This document shows positions 30,761 through 39,225 of a stretch of DNA of 64,000 nt, one piece after another; position 1 is the first letter of the stretch, and the number at the start of each line of letters is the position of its first letter. Made by a program: the position numbers and the translations under genes. The stretch comes from Paenibacillus sp. OVF10 (GTDB taxonomy: Bacteria > Bacillota > Bacilli > Paenibacillales > Paenibacillaceae). The DNA lies in the NCBI GenBank assembly GCA_022836915.1, contig CP094668.1, positions 2,728,001 through 2,792,000 of the forward strand. Reading direction: 5' to 3'. The notes below the pieces were generated by a model. That model was not told the origin of the DNA and made no database searches. It saw only the letters and a list, made by a program, of their open reading frames with translations.

Positions 30761-30775
30761 ACGGTCAATTTTTAT
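30740..30775 (+). terminator. Strong rho-independent terminator
   Basis: TTGACCGTTCAC pairs perfectly with GTGAACGGTCAA around a five-base loop, then TTTTTATT. The only plus-strand gene before it is the possible 33-residue peptide. Confidence 0.85.
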
Positions 30776-30954
30776 TCGACAGTATTTGCGAATACTCCAT
30801 GATTATATCAGGACTATAAGTCTATAACATAAGATGTTACAGGTTAGGGATGATTTATATTAAAGGTAGCAAAGATGAGTCCCTAAAACTTTATTACCTA
30901 ATAAAGTTTTATCCGGATCGGGAGGAAAGATTCCTCCACTGCCGCTTAAAAGAA

Positions 30955-31182
30955 TTAATCACTTTCTACGATTTTACGCCACGTATACAACGCTTGAGGT
31001 CCATGTAACTTCATTGCTTTGGCAATAGTATGCGCTGTACCCAATGTCATTGTTTGATTGTTGTTCGCATATTGGCTTAACTGGCTTTCAGCAATACCGG
31101 TGATAATATGCAAATCACGTTGCGAAATTCGTTTCCTTTTATACCATTCTTTTAAGCGGCAACGATCCGGTTCGTACCGCAT
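30955..31182 (-). CDS. XRE-type helix-turn-helix protein
   Basis: 75 residues. The HTH is RISQRDLHIITGIAESQLSQ, with the usual second helix pair after it (LGTAHTIAKAM). There is no effector domain. It reads leftward and lies apart from the main repressor. A plus-strand promoter and two TGGGAAC repeats lie just upstream and are candidate targets. Confidence 0.8.
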   Translation of the reverse strand: MRYEPDRCRLKEWYKRKRISQRDLHIITGIAESQLSQYANNNQTMTLGTAHTIAKAMKLHGPQALYTWRKIVESD

Positions 31183-31219
31183 CGCGTGGCTCCTTACTAA
31201 AAATTATTAATAGAAAGCA

Positions 31220-31248
31220 TTTACCTTACAAATGAGCCCATGTATAAT
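31220..31248 (+). promoter_or_regulatory. Promoter for the 40-residue peptide
   Basis: TTTACC (31220-31225), 17 bases, TATAAT (31243-31248). Direct repeats of TGGGAAC downstream (about 31253 and 31273) could be operator half-sites. Confidence 0.5.
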
Positions 31249-31307
31249 GGATGGGAACCCTTGTTCGCTTAATGGGAACAAATTCAAGAACGGAAGTGAA
31301 TACAACT

Positions 31308-31430
31308 ATGAATGACGAATTTAAAAAACAATGTAATAAACTTAAAGAAACACGAAATAAGCATGAAGAAGTATCAAAATTCATCAAAGAGAAGTTGTTA
31401 CAGAAACTAAAAGATCACAAGTCTTCATAA
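31308..31430 (+). CDS. Small charged peptide, convergent with the repressor gene
   Basis: 40 residues, almost entirely charged and helical (MNDEFKKQCNKLKETRNKHE). GGAAGTG precedes the ATG and a promoter lies upstream. Its last 16 bases overlap the 3' end of the repressor gene on the other strand. Function unknown; a small antirepressor or recombination factor is possible. Confidence 0.5.
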   Translation: MNDEFKKQCNKLKETRNKHEEVSKFIKEKLLQKLKDHKSS

Positions 31431-31777
31431 ACCAATCTAATCATTTTCTCAAGAGTTTCACGATTTCGAGGATCAGTAAGATCAATTTGGTATTTTTCTA
31501 CTAACTCTCGTAGTACATATTCATTAGTTTCTTCATCTAATGATTTCTTATAGTTTTCTTTTTCCGAACGGTTATTAGAATTTCCGACCAAGTAATCAAT
31601 TGATACATTAAAATAATCGCTCAACATAACAAGCCGATCTTTCCGTGGCAAAGATGTTTCTGAGACTTCCAAACGTCTAATCGAAGCTGCGGGAATATCG
31701 GTTTGTTCCGCTAATTGCTCCTGTGTCAAACCTCTTTCTTGCCGTAATTGTTTTAGTCGATCTGAAAAATTAGGCAC
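31415..31777 (-). CDS. CI-like phage repressor (XRE family)
   Basis: 120 residues from a GTG at 31777 with GGGGTGAT upstream; an ATG at 31798 would overlap that site. The N-terminal HTH is LTQEQLAEQTDIPAASIRRL. The C terminus (YVLRELVEKYQIDLTDPRNR) is an oligomerisation helix with no LexA-type protease, so induction is not by self-cleavage. It diverges from a Cro-like gene, and five operator-like 15-mers lie between and just after them. Confidence 0.85.
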   Translation of the reverse strand: MPNFSDRLKQLRQERGLTQEQLAEQTDIPAASIRRLEVSETSLPRKDRLVMLSDYFNVSIDYLVGNSNNRSEKENYKKSLDEETNEYVLRELVEKYQIDLTDPRNRETLEKMIRLVYEDL

Positions 31778-31811
31778 CTTGTTATCACCCCGCTTCATAA
31801 TATAATAAAAT

Positions 31812-31903
31812 GTTCGTAAAATAAACGTTCATAATTCGAACAAAAGTGTTGACTTGATCGTTTTTCGAACATATAATATGATTATAAAGTTCGAAAAACG
31901 AGC
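31812..31903. promoter_or_regulatory. Immunity-region operators O1-O4
   Basis: Four 15-mers of the form GTTCG-N5-CGAnC: O1 31812-31826 (GTTCGTAAAATAAAC), O2 31827-31841 (reverse GTTCGAATTATGAAC), O3 31856-31870 (reverse GTTCGAAAAACGATC) and O4 31889-31903 (GTTCGAAAAACGAGC). O3 fills the spacer of the rightward promoter and O4 lies just after its start point. O1 and O2 are next to the repressor start. Confidence 0.75.
31849..31877 (+). promoter_or_regulatory. Rightward early promoter
   Basis: TTGACT (31849-31854), exactly 17 bases, TATAAT (31872-31877), near consensus, driving the Cro-like gene. Confidence 0.85.
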
Positions 31904-31925
31904 AAATGGTAAGGAGGGTTACTTA

Positions 31926-32126
31926 ATGAATCAGAAATTAACTGCATTAATTGATGCAAGGAAGAAGAATAACTGGACTCAAGATCAGCTAGCTGAAAAG
32001 GCAGGCATTTCAAGAGCGTACCTTGCTAATATTGAAAGAGGCGAATACTCACCTTCCTTAAAGGTTGCGCAAAGATTATCTCAACTACTAGGTTTGAGCA
32101 TTGATGCTCTTTTTTTAACAAAATAG
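31926..32126 (+). CDS. Cro-like XRE transcription factor
   Basis: 66 residues from ATG 31926 with AAGGAGGG upstream. It is a single HTH domain (WTQDQLAEKAGISRAYLANI, then SLKVAQRLSQLLGLSIDAL). It is the first gene of the rightward early operon. Confidence 0.85.
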   Translation: MNQKLTALIDARKKNNWTQDQLAEKAGISRAYLANIERGEYSPSLKVAQRLSQLLGLSIDALFLTK

Positions 32127-32140
32127 CTCGTAAAACGAAC
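32126..32140. promoter_or_regulatory. Fifth operator copy (O5)
   Basis: GCTCGTAAAACGAAC starts on the last base of the Cro-like gene stop and matches the O1-O4 pattern. It may allow looping or limit read-through. Confidence 0.6.
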
Positions 32141-32181
32141 AAAAAGGCAATTGTCTAACATTAAGGAGGTTTCGAAAAACA

Positions 32182-32421
32182 ATGGCTGTCCCACAACTCG
32201 ATCTGCATAAACATAATCCTGGGAGGGATATGCCGATGTCGATCCAAATCAAAGAACTGCCAGCAGGAAACGTTGTAGAGACCTACCAATTTGGAGAAAC
32301 CACTGTTCATATCTGTGATGACTTCATTGTACAAACACCTAGTCAAATCGCTAAAGTGATCAGGCAAATGCACGAGGTAGGATGGGACATTCTGCAAAAC
32401 CAGAAAAGCGAAGCCGATTAG
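32182..32421 (+). CDS. Phage hypothetical protein
   Basis: 79 residues, AAGGAGGT upstream of ATG 32182. The C-terminal half (VHICDDFIVQTPSQIAKVI) is helical and conserved-looking. A shorter start at 32233 (MSIQIKEL) is also possible. Early-operon position; no known family. Confidence 0.65.
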   Translation: MAVPQLDLHKHNPGRDMPMSIQIKELPAGNVVETYQFGETTVHICDDFIVQTPSQIAKVIRQMHEVGWDILQNQKSEAD

Positions 32422-32443
32422 GCTTCCAACGGAGGACAAGCAT

Positions 32444-32686
32444 ATGAAATTCTACTGGATCAAAAGCACATCCCGAGCATGTTTCATATCTGCCGTCGCC
32501 ATCAGGTCCGAACTGAAGAAAATGACGGTAGACCAAGCAATTGATTACACCTTGTCACTCGAAATTCAATGTAAGAATCCGCATCTTATTTCTAAAAGAG
32601 AGCTCAACTCTCTAAAGCGTGATGCTGAAGCACAGATTCGCATGATACAAGAAACCCGCCGAGCTGTACCGGCTGGCGGGCAATGA
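32444..32686 (+). CDS. Phage hypothetical protein
   Basis: 80 residues, GGAGGAC before ATG 32444. Charged and helical with no membrane segment. Early operon; no family recognised. Confidence 0.6.
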   Translation: MKFYWIKSTSRACFISAVAIRSELKKMTVDQAIDYTLSLEIQCKNPHLISKRELNSLKRDAEAQIRMIQETRRAVPAGGQ

Positions 32687-32784
32687 AGGGATCACGAGCG
32701 GGGAAGCTCTTGAGACAATCATAATCCGTTGTTAACAGCATTCCCATTCCAAATTGGAATAATTCGAGAGGGAGGTGAACCCGG

Positions 32785-33030
32785 TTGGAAATGAAGTTTG
32801 GGTCAATCATGAGAGCTTGTCGCGAACGAGCTGGGCTTACCCAAGAGCAATTGGCGGACAAGCTCCATCGTACACAGGCTTGTGTTTCGAAATACGAAAA
32901 GGATCATAAGATTCCGGACATGAACACGATGATGCATTGGGCGGAGATAACCGGAGCAAGGGAAGTTGTTGTCTCATTTCTATACGGCATGGACGGGATC
33001 AGCATGATTCAAAGACTAATAGGAGGGTGA
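32785..33030 (+). CDS. XRE-type helix-turn-helix protein
   Basis: 81 residues from TTG 32785 with GGGAGGTG upstream. The HTH is LTQEQLADKLHRTQACVSKY. The C-terminal tail (EVVVSFLYGMDGISMIQRL) is hydrophobic. This is a third or fourth HTH protein in the immunity/early region, possibly controlling middle genes. Confidence 0.8.
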   Translation: MEMKFGSIMRACRERAGLTQEQLADKLHRTQACVSKYEKDHKIPDMNTMMHWAEITGAREVVVSFLYGMDGISMIQRLIGG

Positions 33031-33036
33031 TCGAAT

Positions 33037-33309
33037 ATGTCGCGTGAACAATTGGCAGCCGAAGCGTTGCAAGCTGGAAAACATTCTTTACATAACTTGA
33101 AACTGATTCGGAAGCAGCCTGAAAGAATGTTGCCTGGAAAGATGAATAATGCAGAGGAATATCTTAACCGGATGATCCGGTTCGCGGAAGCAGAAATAGA
33201 AAATGCCCGCCTGGCAGGGCGGACACTCGGTAAGAGAACACGTTTAAAGTCTCTTGTGCTGCTTATTTTATCGTCTCCCGAGTCAAAGCGCAAGGGGGAA
33301 TCGGTATGA
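33037..33309 (+). CDS. Phage hypothetical protein
   Basis: 90 residues, basic and helical. It follows the HTH gene by six bases, with GGAGGGTG at the junction, and overlaps the next gene by four bases (ATGA). Confidence 0.6.
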   Translation: MSREQLAAEALQAGKHSLHNLKLIRKQPERMLPGKMNNAEEYLNRMIRFAEAEIENARLAGRTLGKRTRLKSLVLLILSSPESKRKGESV

Positions 33310-33542
33310 AAGATATATTATACATCCAAATCATTGTTAATTACGTTGAATCCGCTAAAGCCTTCAGAGAGAACACAGCTGCTGTTTCATCTTATGAAGG
33401 ATCACCATTGGAACCTGAGTTTGAAGCACTTTGGCAGGCGAGAGACGATATTTTTAATCGCTGGCACAACGCTGCTGAAACCTTGCGTGAGTTGCCGCCA
33501 GAATACATGGCGCAGGCTGTAGCGGAGATTGAGAAGATTTAA
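33306..33542 (+). CDS. Phage hypothetical protein
   Basis: 78 residues, acidic and helical (LEPEFEALWQARDDIFNRW). It is coupled to the previous gene by an ATGA overlap. No family recognised. Confidence 0.6.
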   Translation: MKDILYIQIIVNYVESAKAFRENTAAVSSYEGSPLEPEFEALWQARDDIFNRWHNAAETLRELPPEYMAQAVAEIEKI

Positions 33543-33872
33543 CGATACAAGTTATGGACAGGCCATTGTCGGCCTTGTCTCACTGCTTGCGGGACGGGTT
33601 TCATAACCAACTCCCGTTCCGTTGGCGGTGAGATGCGGCTGACGCATCCAAGGTGGTGGCAGAACGAGCATGCAGCGCCTTAAACAGAGCGAAATAGGAG
33701 TGAAAGTCTCCGGCGCTTATAGGAGTTTGTACGGCATGACTGTACAGAAAAACGCCCACTCATGCTTTCCGGTGAAGTTCGTCCGAAACAAGGCGACTAT
33801 AAACTACGACGCAAACCGATGCCGGGTTCAAGTCCCGGCCCATCTTGAAATACATATGAAAGGAGGCATCAC
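33543..33872 (+). ncRNA. 330-base structured non-coding region with a tRNA-like T-arm
   Basis: No gene with a ribosome site is seen here. Stems include CGGGACGGG with CCCGTTCCG (about 33590-33620), TGCG/CGCA (about 33634), AGCGCC with GGCGCT enclosing GGAG/CTCC (about 33674-33717), TGTAC/GTACA (about 33728-33746), and a 5-bp, 7-base-loop hairpin CCGGG-TTCAAGT-CCCGG (33822-33838) that is a textbook tRNA T-arm. No partner for the acceptor strand (CCCATCT) was found at tRNA distance, so it is not a normal tRNA. Confidence 0.4.
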
Positions 33873-34133
33873 ATGCAAATTATTCAATCGATTACAATCG
33901 CATCAATCCCAGCATTCATTTTCGGAGTGGGAGGCGAACACAATGGTAGGGCTATCATCGAAATTAAACAAGTTGGGGAAGAATTCCCTAGTCGGGTTCA
34001 TTCTGAATATCACGTTCTGGATGAAGACGGGGAATTGATAGTGGCTATTGAAAATGCTCCGGTAATAGTGGAGTACCAGCAGATTGTTGATGACGGGGAA
34101 GCGCCCCGGAGTATTTTTACAAAACAAAAATGA
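33873..34133 (+). CDS. Phage hypothetical protein
   Basis: 86 residues, AAAGGAGGCA before ATG 33873. A beta-rich N terminus (IQSITIASIPAFIFGVG) and a VHSEYHVLDEDGELIVAIE segment. A hairpin follows directly. Confidence 0.6.
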   Translation: MQIIQSITIASIPAFIFGVGGEHNGRAIIEIKQVGEEFPSRVHSEYHVLDEDGELIVAIENAPVIVEYQQIVDDGEAPRSIFTKQK

Positions 34134-34152
34134 CCGCGGGCTAGGCGGTCAT
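34130..34152 (+). terminator. Hairpin after the 86-residue gene
   Basis: ATGACCGC pairs perfectly with GCGGTCAT; the T tail is weak, so it may attenuate or stabilise rather than terminate. Confidence 0.4.
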
Positions 34153-34226
34153 CCTGATCTTTCAAAACTAAATATGGATACACGGTCATCTTACCATGGG
34201 TGGCCGTGCCAAACAAGGAGGACGTT

Positions 34227-34430
34227 ATGAGTAAAACGACTGCTATTACTGTCGACTTATCCGCTCAAACCATTGACGCTGCTGTTAAGCCAGCAATGCA
34301 CTACACGCCAGCAATACTTTCCGTCTCGGGTACATTTGGTTCCGTTGAACTGATGGCCGATGACGATCAACTTGCGGCTGTAGCGGATGCAATCAGCCAG
34401 CACTTCAAATCAAAGGAGAAGAGCGCATGA
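34227..34430 (+). CDS. Phage hypothetical protein
   Basis: 67 residues from ATG 34227 after AAGGAGGACG. Helical C terminus. It overlaps the ATPase start as ATGA, so it is translationally coupled to it. Confidence 0.65.
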   Translation: MSKTTAITVDLSAQTIDAAVKPAMHYTPAILSVSGTFGSVELMADDDQLAAVADAISQHFKSKEKSA

Positions 34431-36498
34431 GACAAATTACTTTGACTTCCTGACCCTTCGCAATTTTAAAGGGTTACGGGATTTTGTATTGGAAGCTGAC
34501 GGTCGCAGTGTTTCTGCTTATGGTGACAATGCCACTGGTAAGACAACGTTGTTCGATGGCTTCCTATGGGCATTGTTCCATAAGGACAGTCAGAATCGGA
34601 CGACTTTTGAAATTAAAGGCTTGGACGAACAGGGGCGCGTAGCTGAACACGGCTTGCAACATGAAGTCGAAGCGGTTCTGATGGTTGATCGTCGTCGGCG
34701 TTCTTTCAAAAAGGTGTACTACGAAAAGTTCACCAAGAAACGCGGTGCTGCTATTGCTGAATCCAGTGGCCATACAACGGATTATTACGTTGATGGGGTC
34801 CCGGTCAAACTCAGTCAATACACTGCAGAAGTCGATGGGCTGATCAGTGAGGACATTTTCAAACTCCTGACAAGCCCTTCATATTTCAATGAGGTTTTGA
34901 AGCCGGAAGCTCGGCGTCGGGTACTCCTGGATGTGAGTGGTGAGATGACCGATGCGGAGATCATTGCAGGTAATAAGCAGTTAGCACCGTTGACTGACAT
35001 CTTGGGTGATCGAAGCCTTGAAGATCATCGTAAAGTGATCGCGGCTCGGCGTTCGGAGATCAACAAAGAGTTGGATAAGATTCCTGTTCGCATCGATGAA
35101 GCCCGCCGAAGCATGCCGGACGTGTCCGACTTGGATGCTGAACTGCTTCAGGAGGACATCGAAACGATGCGCGGCAGGGTGGATGCCAAGACAGCTGAGC
35201 TTCAACGGATTCAATCTGGCGGGGAATTGTCGGCGAAGGAACTTCGCTTGCGTGAGATCAAAGCGGAACTGACAGACATCAAGCAACGTGTGCAAGCAGA
35301 CGGGTTACAAGCAGTTGCAGGGCAACAAGGAAGGCTGTCGCAATTACGAGGGGAAGCATCCGATTTACAATCTCGGATCTCATCTGGGCAGCGGGAAGCT
35401 GATCAGCTCAAAAGGCAGATTTCCCGTTCTGATAGCCAAGTCAAACGGCTTCGCGAAGAGTGGAACACCGCCAATAGTCTTGAGTTTCACATCCACGAGC
35501 ATGAAGATAACTGCCCTACATGCGGACAATCGTTGCCTGTTGATCAAATGCAGACAGCGCAAGACAAAGCACTTGCTGACTTTAGCCTCGACAAATCGAA
35601 GCGTCTTGAAGGGATAAGCAATGATGGTAAACTCGCTGCTGCAGAGAAAAGCGATCTTGAAAAGGCGTTGAAAACAATTGAGGATGAGTCAGCCAAACTG
35701 CAGGAGGAAGTTGCATCGAAGGCAGCAGAAGTTATGGCAGCTGAAGAAATCTTACAAAGTTTGCAAACGAACGTTGCCGATCCTGCAGATGATCCGGAAT
35801 ACCAAGCCAAGCAACGCGAAGGTGAGACGGTTAGCGCTGAGATTGAACAACTTCGTTCTTCGGCTGCTGATGCTATTGGAAAGGTTCAAGCTGAGATCAG
35901 ATTGATCCGCTCGCAGGTGGACGACTTGGAAGCGGACAAAGCGAAGCTGACGACAGTAGCTGTTACTGAAAAGCGAATCACTGAGCTGAGAGAGGAAGAG
36001 CGGAAGCTTGCAGGAGAATTCGAAAAGCTGGAACACGAGCTCTACCTCACAGAAGAGTTCACCCGCACTAAGGTCAGCATGCTTGAATCCAAGATCAACA
36101 GCAAATTTAGATATGCCCGGTTCAGACTCTTTGAAGAACAAGTCAACGGTGGGTTGAAGGACGTTTGCAAGACATTGTTCAACGGTGTGCCTTATGAGGG
36201 CGGTCTGAACAACGCTGCTCGGATCAACGTAGGTTTGGACATCATCAACACGCTTGGACAGCATTACGGATTCTCGGCCCCGATTTTCGTGGACAATGCC
36301 GAAGCTGTGACGCAGCTCATCGATACAGATGCCCAAATGATTCGTTTGGTTGTTCCACCGGCATTCAGTAGTTTGCCAGAAGAGGTACAGGAAGAACTCA
36401 GCAAACAACATGGCAGTTATGAAGATGCTGAAGCTGCTTGGAAGGACAGAAACAAGAAACTCCGCTTAGAGCATAACGATATCCAGGAGGCGATGTAA
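34427..36498 (+). CDS. SbcC/Rad50-like AAA ATPase, apparent one-base frameshift near the start
   Basis: The ATG at 34427 reads MRQITLT and then hits a stop; one extra T near 34447-34450 continues as FLTLRNFKGLRDF, giving 690 residues. Walker A is GDNATGKTTL near residue 31. A long coiled coil (about 220-560) contains a zinc-hook-like NCPTCGQSLP near its middle. The C-terminal lobe has FSAPIFVDNAEAV (Walker B-like). Such proteins work with RecT-type annealing proteins in phage recombination; recT lies just downstream. No separate nuclease partner was recognised. Confidence 0.82.
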
Positions 36499-36738
36499 AT
36501 GCATGACATTCCAAAAAGTATCGAAGCACAGAAAAAATATTGTGAAGACAATAAGGCTCCACACTTCGCCCCACAATCGGGACGTTGTTGGAATTGTAAT
36601 CAGAATATTTATTCTTCTGGTCGCTCCGTGTGGAGAGGGAAAGTTGAGGAAAAGGAATCGTCTGGCATTTCGGTAGAAAAAGCAGGAACAGAGCTGGTTA
36701 CCGGATGCCCTCATTGCCATAGATCATACTGTGATTAA
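36499..36738 (+). CDS. Small zinc-ribbon-like protein
   Basis: 79 residues with CWNC and CPHC pairs plus a further His and Cys (HRSYCD). It follows the ATPase gene directly. It probably binds zinc and may assist the recombination module. Confidence 0.65.
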   Translation: MHDIPKSIEAQKKYCEDNKAPHFAPQSGRCWNCNQNIYSSGRSVWRGKVEEKESSGISVEKAGTELVTGCPHCHRSYCD

Positions 36739-36759
36739 TACATTCAGGAGGCGATTTAA

Positions 36760-37797
36760 TTGAGTACAGAAAAACAACAAGCTCCCCAACCAGGGGAGCA
36801 AGCAATTGCTAAAACAGAGCCGACACAATCTGAACGTTTTATGACCAAAGTAATTTCCGAATTTGGTTCAAGCGTTGGCGAAGTTGCTCTTACCAACTTC
36901 CAGAAACGTCTTGCTCAGAATTACTTTATAGCACTGGATGCAGTATTAAAGACTGCAGAAGAAAAGCGCCTGAAAAAATCTGACCAGTATCGTGATCCTG
37001 TTCCTATGACTTGGGCGAACGTGAACATGGATAAGTTGTCACGCGATGTAGTTGCTTATGCTCGTATTGGTTTCGATCCAGCGCAGCCGAATCATATTAG
37101 CTTGATACCTTTTAAAAATAACAATACAGGTAAATACGATATCGGCTTTATCGAAGGGTACCGGGGCCTTGAACTCAAATCAGTGAAATACGGCTTGGAA
37201 GTTCCTGACCATGTAACTGTTGAACTGGTTTACTCCAATGATTACTTTGCACCTATTAAGAAAGATGCAAACCACCCACATGAAAGTTATGAATTTGAGA
37301 TCAAAAACCCTTTTGACCGTGGGACTATCCTTGGCGGATTTTATTTTCACTCTTTTATCAAAACCCCTCAGAAAAACAAGTTGGTTATGATGACCCTCAA
37401 GGAAATTGAGAAACGTAAGCCAGAAAAAGCGAGTGTTGAGTTCTGGGGCGGAGAGAAAGACGTTTGGGAGAATAAGAAAAAGGTTGGTAAGGAGACAGTT
37501 GAAGGATGGCACGAAAAAATGTGCTGGAAAACCGTTTACCGCGCAGCGCATAACGATATCACCATAGACAGTCAGAAGATCGATGACGATTATCTGCGCC
37601 TGAAACAGATAGAGAGCGACTTGTCGGATGCTGAGGTTTCAGAAGAGATAAGAGCGAATGCGAATCGTGATGTAATCGATGTTACCCCGCCACACCTGGA
37701 TGATGTTCCTAACGACGATCAACCTTCAGGTGATGAACAACGTGAAATGACTTTCGGTGATGAAGATACTTCCGGTGGAACCGGACCGGGATTCTGA
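36760..37797 (+). CDS. recT: RecT family single-strand annealing protein
   Basis: 345 residues from a TTG at 36760 with GGAGGCG upstream. Core RecT motifs: VNMDKLSRDVVAYARIGFDP, ISLIPFKNNNTGKYDIGFIE, GYRGLELKSVKYG and WHEKMCWKTVYRAAHND. The acidic C-terminal tail (from about 290) is typical and regulates DNA binding. It pairs with the SbcC-like ATPase upstream and overlaps the next gene. Confidence 0.92.
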   Translation: MSTEKQQAPQPGEQAIAKTEPTQSERFMTKVISEFGSSVGEVALTNFQKRLAQNYFIALDAVLKTAEEKRLKKSDQYRDPVPMTWANVNMDKLSRDVVAYARIGFDPAQPNHISLIPFKNNNTGKYDIGFIEGYRGLELKSVKYGLEVPDHVTVELVYSNDYFAPIKKDANHPHESYEFEIKNPFDRGTILGGFYFHSFIKTPQKNKLVMMTLKEIEKRKPEKASVEFWGGEKDVWENKKKVGKETVEGWHEKMCWKTVYRAAHNDITIDSQKIDDDYLRLKQIESDLSDAEVSEEIRANANRDVIDVTPPHLDDVPNDDQPSGDEQREMTFGDEDTSGGTGPGF

Positions 37798-38504
37798 TGA
37801 TAGAGATTACTTCCCTTGGCTCCAGTAGCGCGGGTAACGCCTACCGGATCACGGACGGAAAAACCCCGCTCTTGCTGGATGCAGGGATGCGCTATAAGGA
37901 CATTCAGCGTGGTCTTGCCTTCCGTGTGTCGGAGCTGGCCGGATGCCTTGTGAGTCACGATCATGGTGACCATAGCATCGCTATCAAGGATCTGATCAAG
38001 GCAGGAGTGGACATATACACCAGTTCCGGCACTGCTGATGCTTTAGGGATAGATAGTCATCGTGTGCGGCGTGTATCGGCACTTGAGCCATTCACCATTG
38101 GTACCTGGTCAATTCTACCCTTTGATGTTCAGCATGACGCAGCGGAGCCCTTGGGGTTCCTCTTGGCTAATACAGCAGGGGACAAGCTTCTGTTTGCAAC
38201 AGACACCTATTACATCAAACATCGATTTACTGGACTCACTCACATCATGGTGGAATGCAATTATTCCATCCAGATCCTTAATCAAAATATCGCCGCTGGC
38301 CATGTGCCGGCGGTGATGAAGCATAGATTGTTACGTTCTCACTTTTCGCTCGAGAACGTCAAGGATTTCATCAGAGCGAATGACATGCGGCGGGTGCAAG
38401 AGATCCATTTGCTTCACCTGTCAGACAACAACAGCGACGAAGAACTGTTTAAGCGTGAAATAGCGGCCATTACAGGCAAGTTGGTATATGTAGCGGGTAG
38501 GTGA
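37797..38504 (+). CDS. MBL-fold metallohydrolase
   Basis: 235 residues. The metal motif is SHDHGDH near residue 53, with FATDTYY and a later His (HLLHLSDNN). It is similar to YycJ-like hydrolases. In many Firmicutes prophages an MBL protein follows recT; it may be the exonuclease partner. The ATG overlaps the recT stop (TGATG). Confidence 0.85.
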   Translation: MIEITSLGSSSAGNAYRITDGKTPLLLDAGMRYKDIQRGLAFRVSELAGCLVSHDHGDHSIAIKDLIKAGVDIYTSSGTADALGIDSHRVRRVSALEPFTIGTWSILPFDVQHDAAEPLGFLLANTAGDKLLFATDTYYIKHRFTGLTHIMVECNYSIQILNQNIAAGHVPAVMKHRLLRSHFSLENVKDFIRANDMRRVQEIHLLHLSDNNSDEELFKREIAAITGKLVYVAGR

Positions 38505-38509
38505 TCGAT

Positions 38510-38698
38510 ATGAACGATCTGTCAGGCAAGCCGCCCCTGAAGAGCATGATGGGGGAACGGATTTGGAAGTTGTTCGATACTGACAAGGCAGCCTTTCAAC
38601 GTGAAACCATTGCGTATTTCGAACGCGGGTACCCGTATTGGGAGGTCAAGCGGGTCAAGTATCCGCATGTATTCTTACAACACAGAAGGGAGCATTAA
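38510..38698 (+). CDS. Phage hypothetical protein
   Basis: 62 residues from ATG 38510 with TAGGTGAT upstream. Aromatic-rich C terminus (AYFERGYPYWEVKRVKYPH). Unknown function. Confidence 0.6.
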   Translation: MNDLSGKPPLKSMMGERIWKLFDTDKAAFQRETIAYFERGYPYWEVKRVKYPHVFLQHRREH

Positions 38699-38700
38699 GC

Positions 38701-38931
38701 ATGGCAACTGTTAAGCAAGTCTCTGTTGGGGCTTCATATACGAAGAACCTGGGCAATTTCCAAAGTCTGAAAGTGGAAGCCAGCATTGTTGTTGACTTGC
38801 ATGACGATGATGATCCAGAAGCTGTTTACGCTGATGCATGGGAAAGGGTCCAAAAACAAGTTCGAATTGGATTAGGAAGGAGCAATCAGAATGAACAACA
38901 GCACACAGACCAGCAGAAAAGCGACATTTAA
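38701..38931 (+). CDS. Phage hypothetical protein
   Basis: 76 residues from ATG 38701 after AAGGGAG. A beta-strand pattern (NFQSLKVEASIVVDLHDDDD) recalls phage single-strand-binding accessory proteins, but this is only a resemblance. Confidence 0.55.
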   Translation: MATVKQVSVGASYTKNLGNFQSLKVEASIVVDLHDDDDPEAVYADAWERVQKQVRIGLGRSNQNEQQHTDQQKSDI

Positions 38932-39175
38932 CCAGCTCCAGAAGATGTTTGAGGAAGCTGTAATTGAAGGGCCAGAAGCTATCGAATCCCATTTAAGAGA
39001 CGTTGCTTTTTCATTGGGAGCACAGGCAGCTATTATCACTGAACCGAACCAAATGCCAGATGCAATCAACGATCTAATTGCACAATTCGGACATGGAATA
39101 CAAACGGTTATTCAAGAAATTACAGGTAAAGAAAGCAAGTTCGATGTCGCTGTTTACGCTGTTCAACAGAAATAA
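38891..39175 (+). CDS. Phage hypothetical protein
   Basis: 94 residues, helical, with AAGGAG before ATG 38891. It overlaps the previous gene by 41 bases in another frame. No family recognised. Confidence 0.55.
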   Translation: MNNSTQTSRKATFNQLQKMFEEAVIEGPEAIESHLRDVAFSLGAQAAIITEPNQMPDAINDLIAQFGHGIQTVIQEITGKESKFDVAVYAVQQK

Positions 39176-39225
39176 CATTGGTGTATGGAACTGAAATCAC
39201 GGCTGCTACGGGAGGGGAGACGCAA

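Noticed and set aside
33770..33850. A complete tRNA gene ending in the T-arm at 33822
   Set aside because: No 5' acceptor strand pairing with CCCATCT, D-arm or anticodon arm is found at the right distance.
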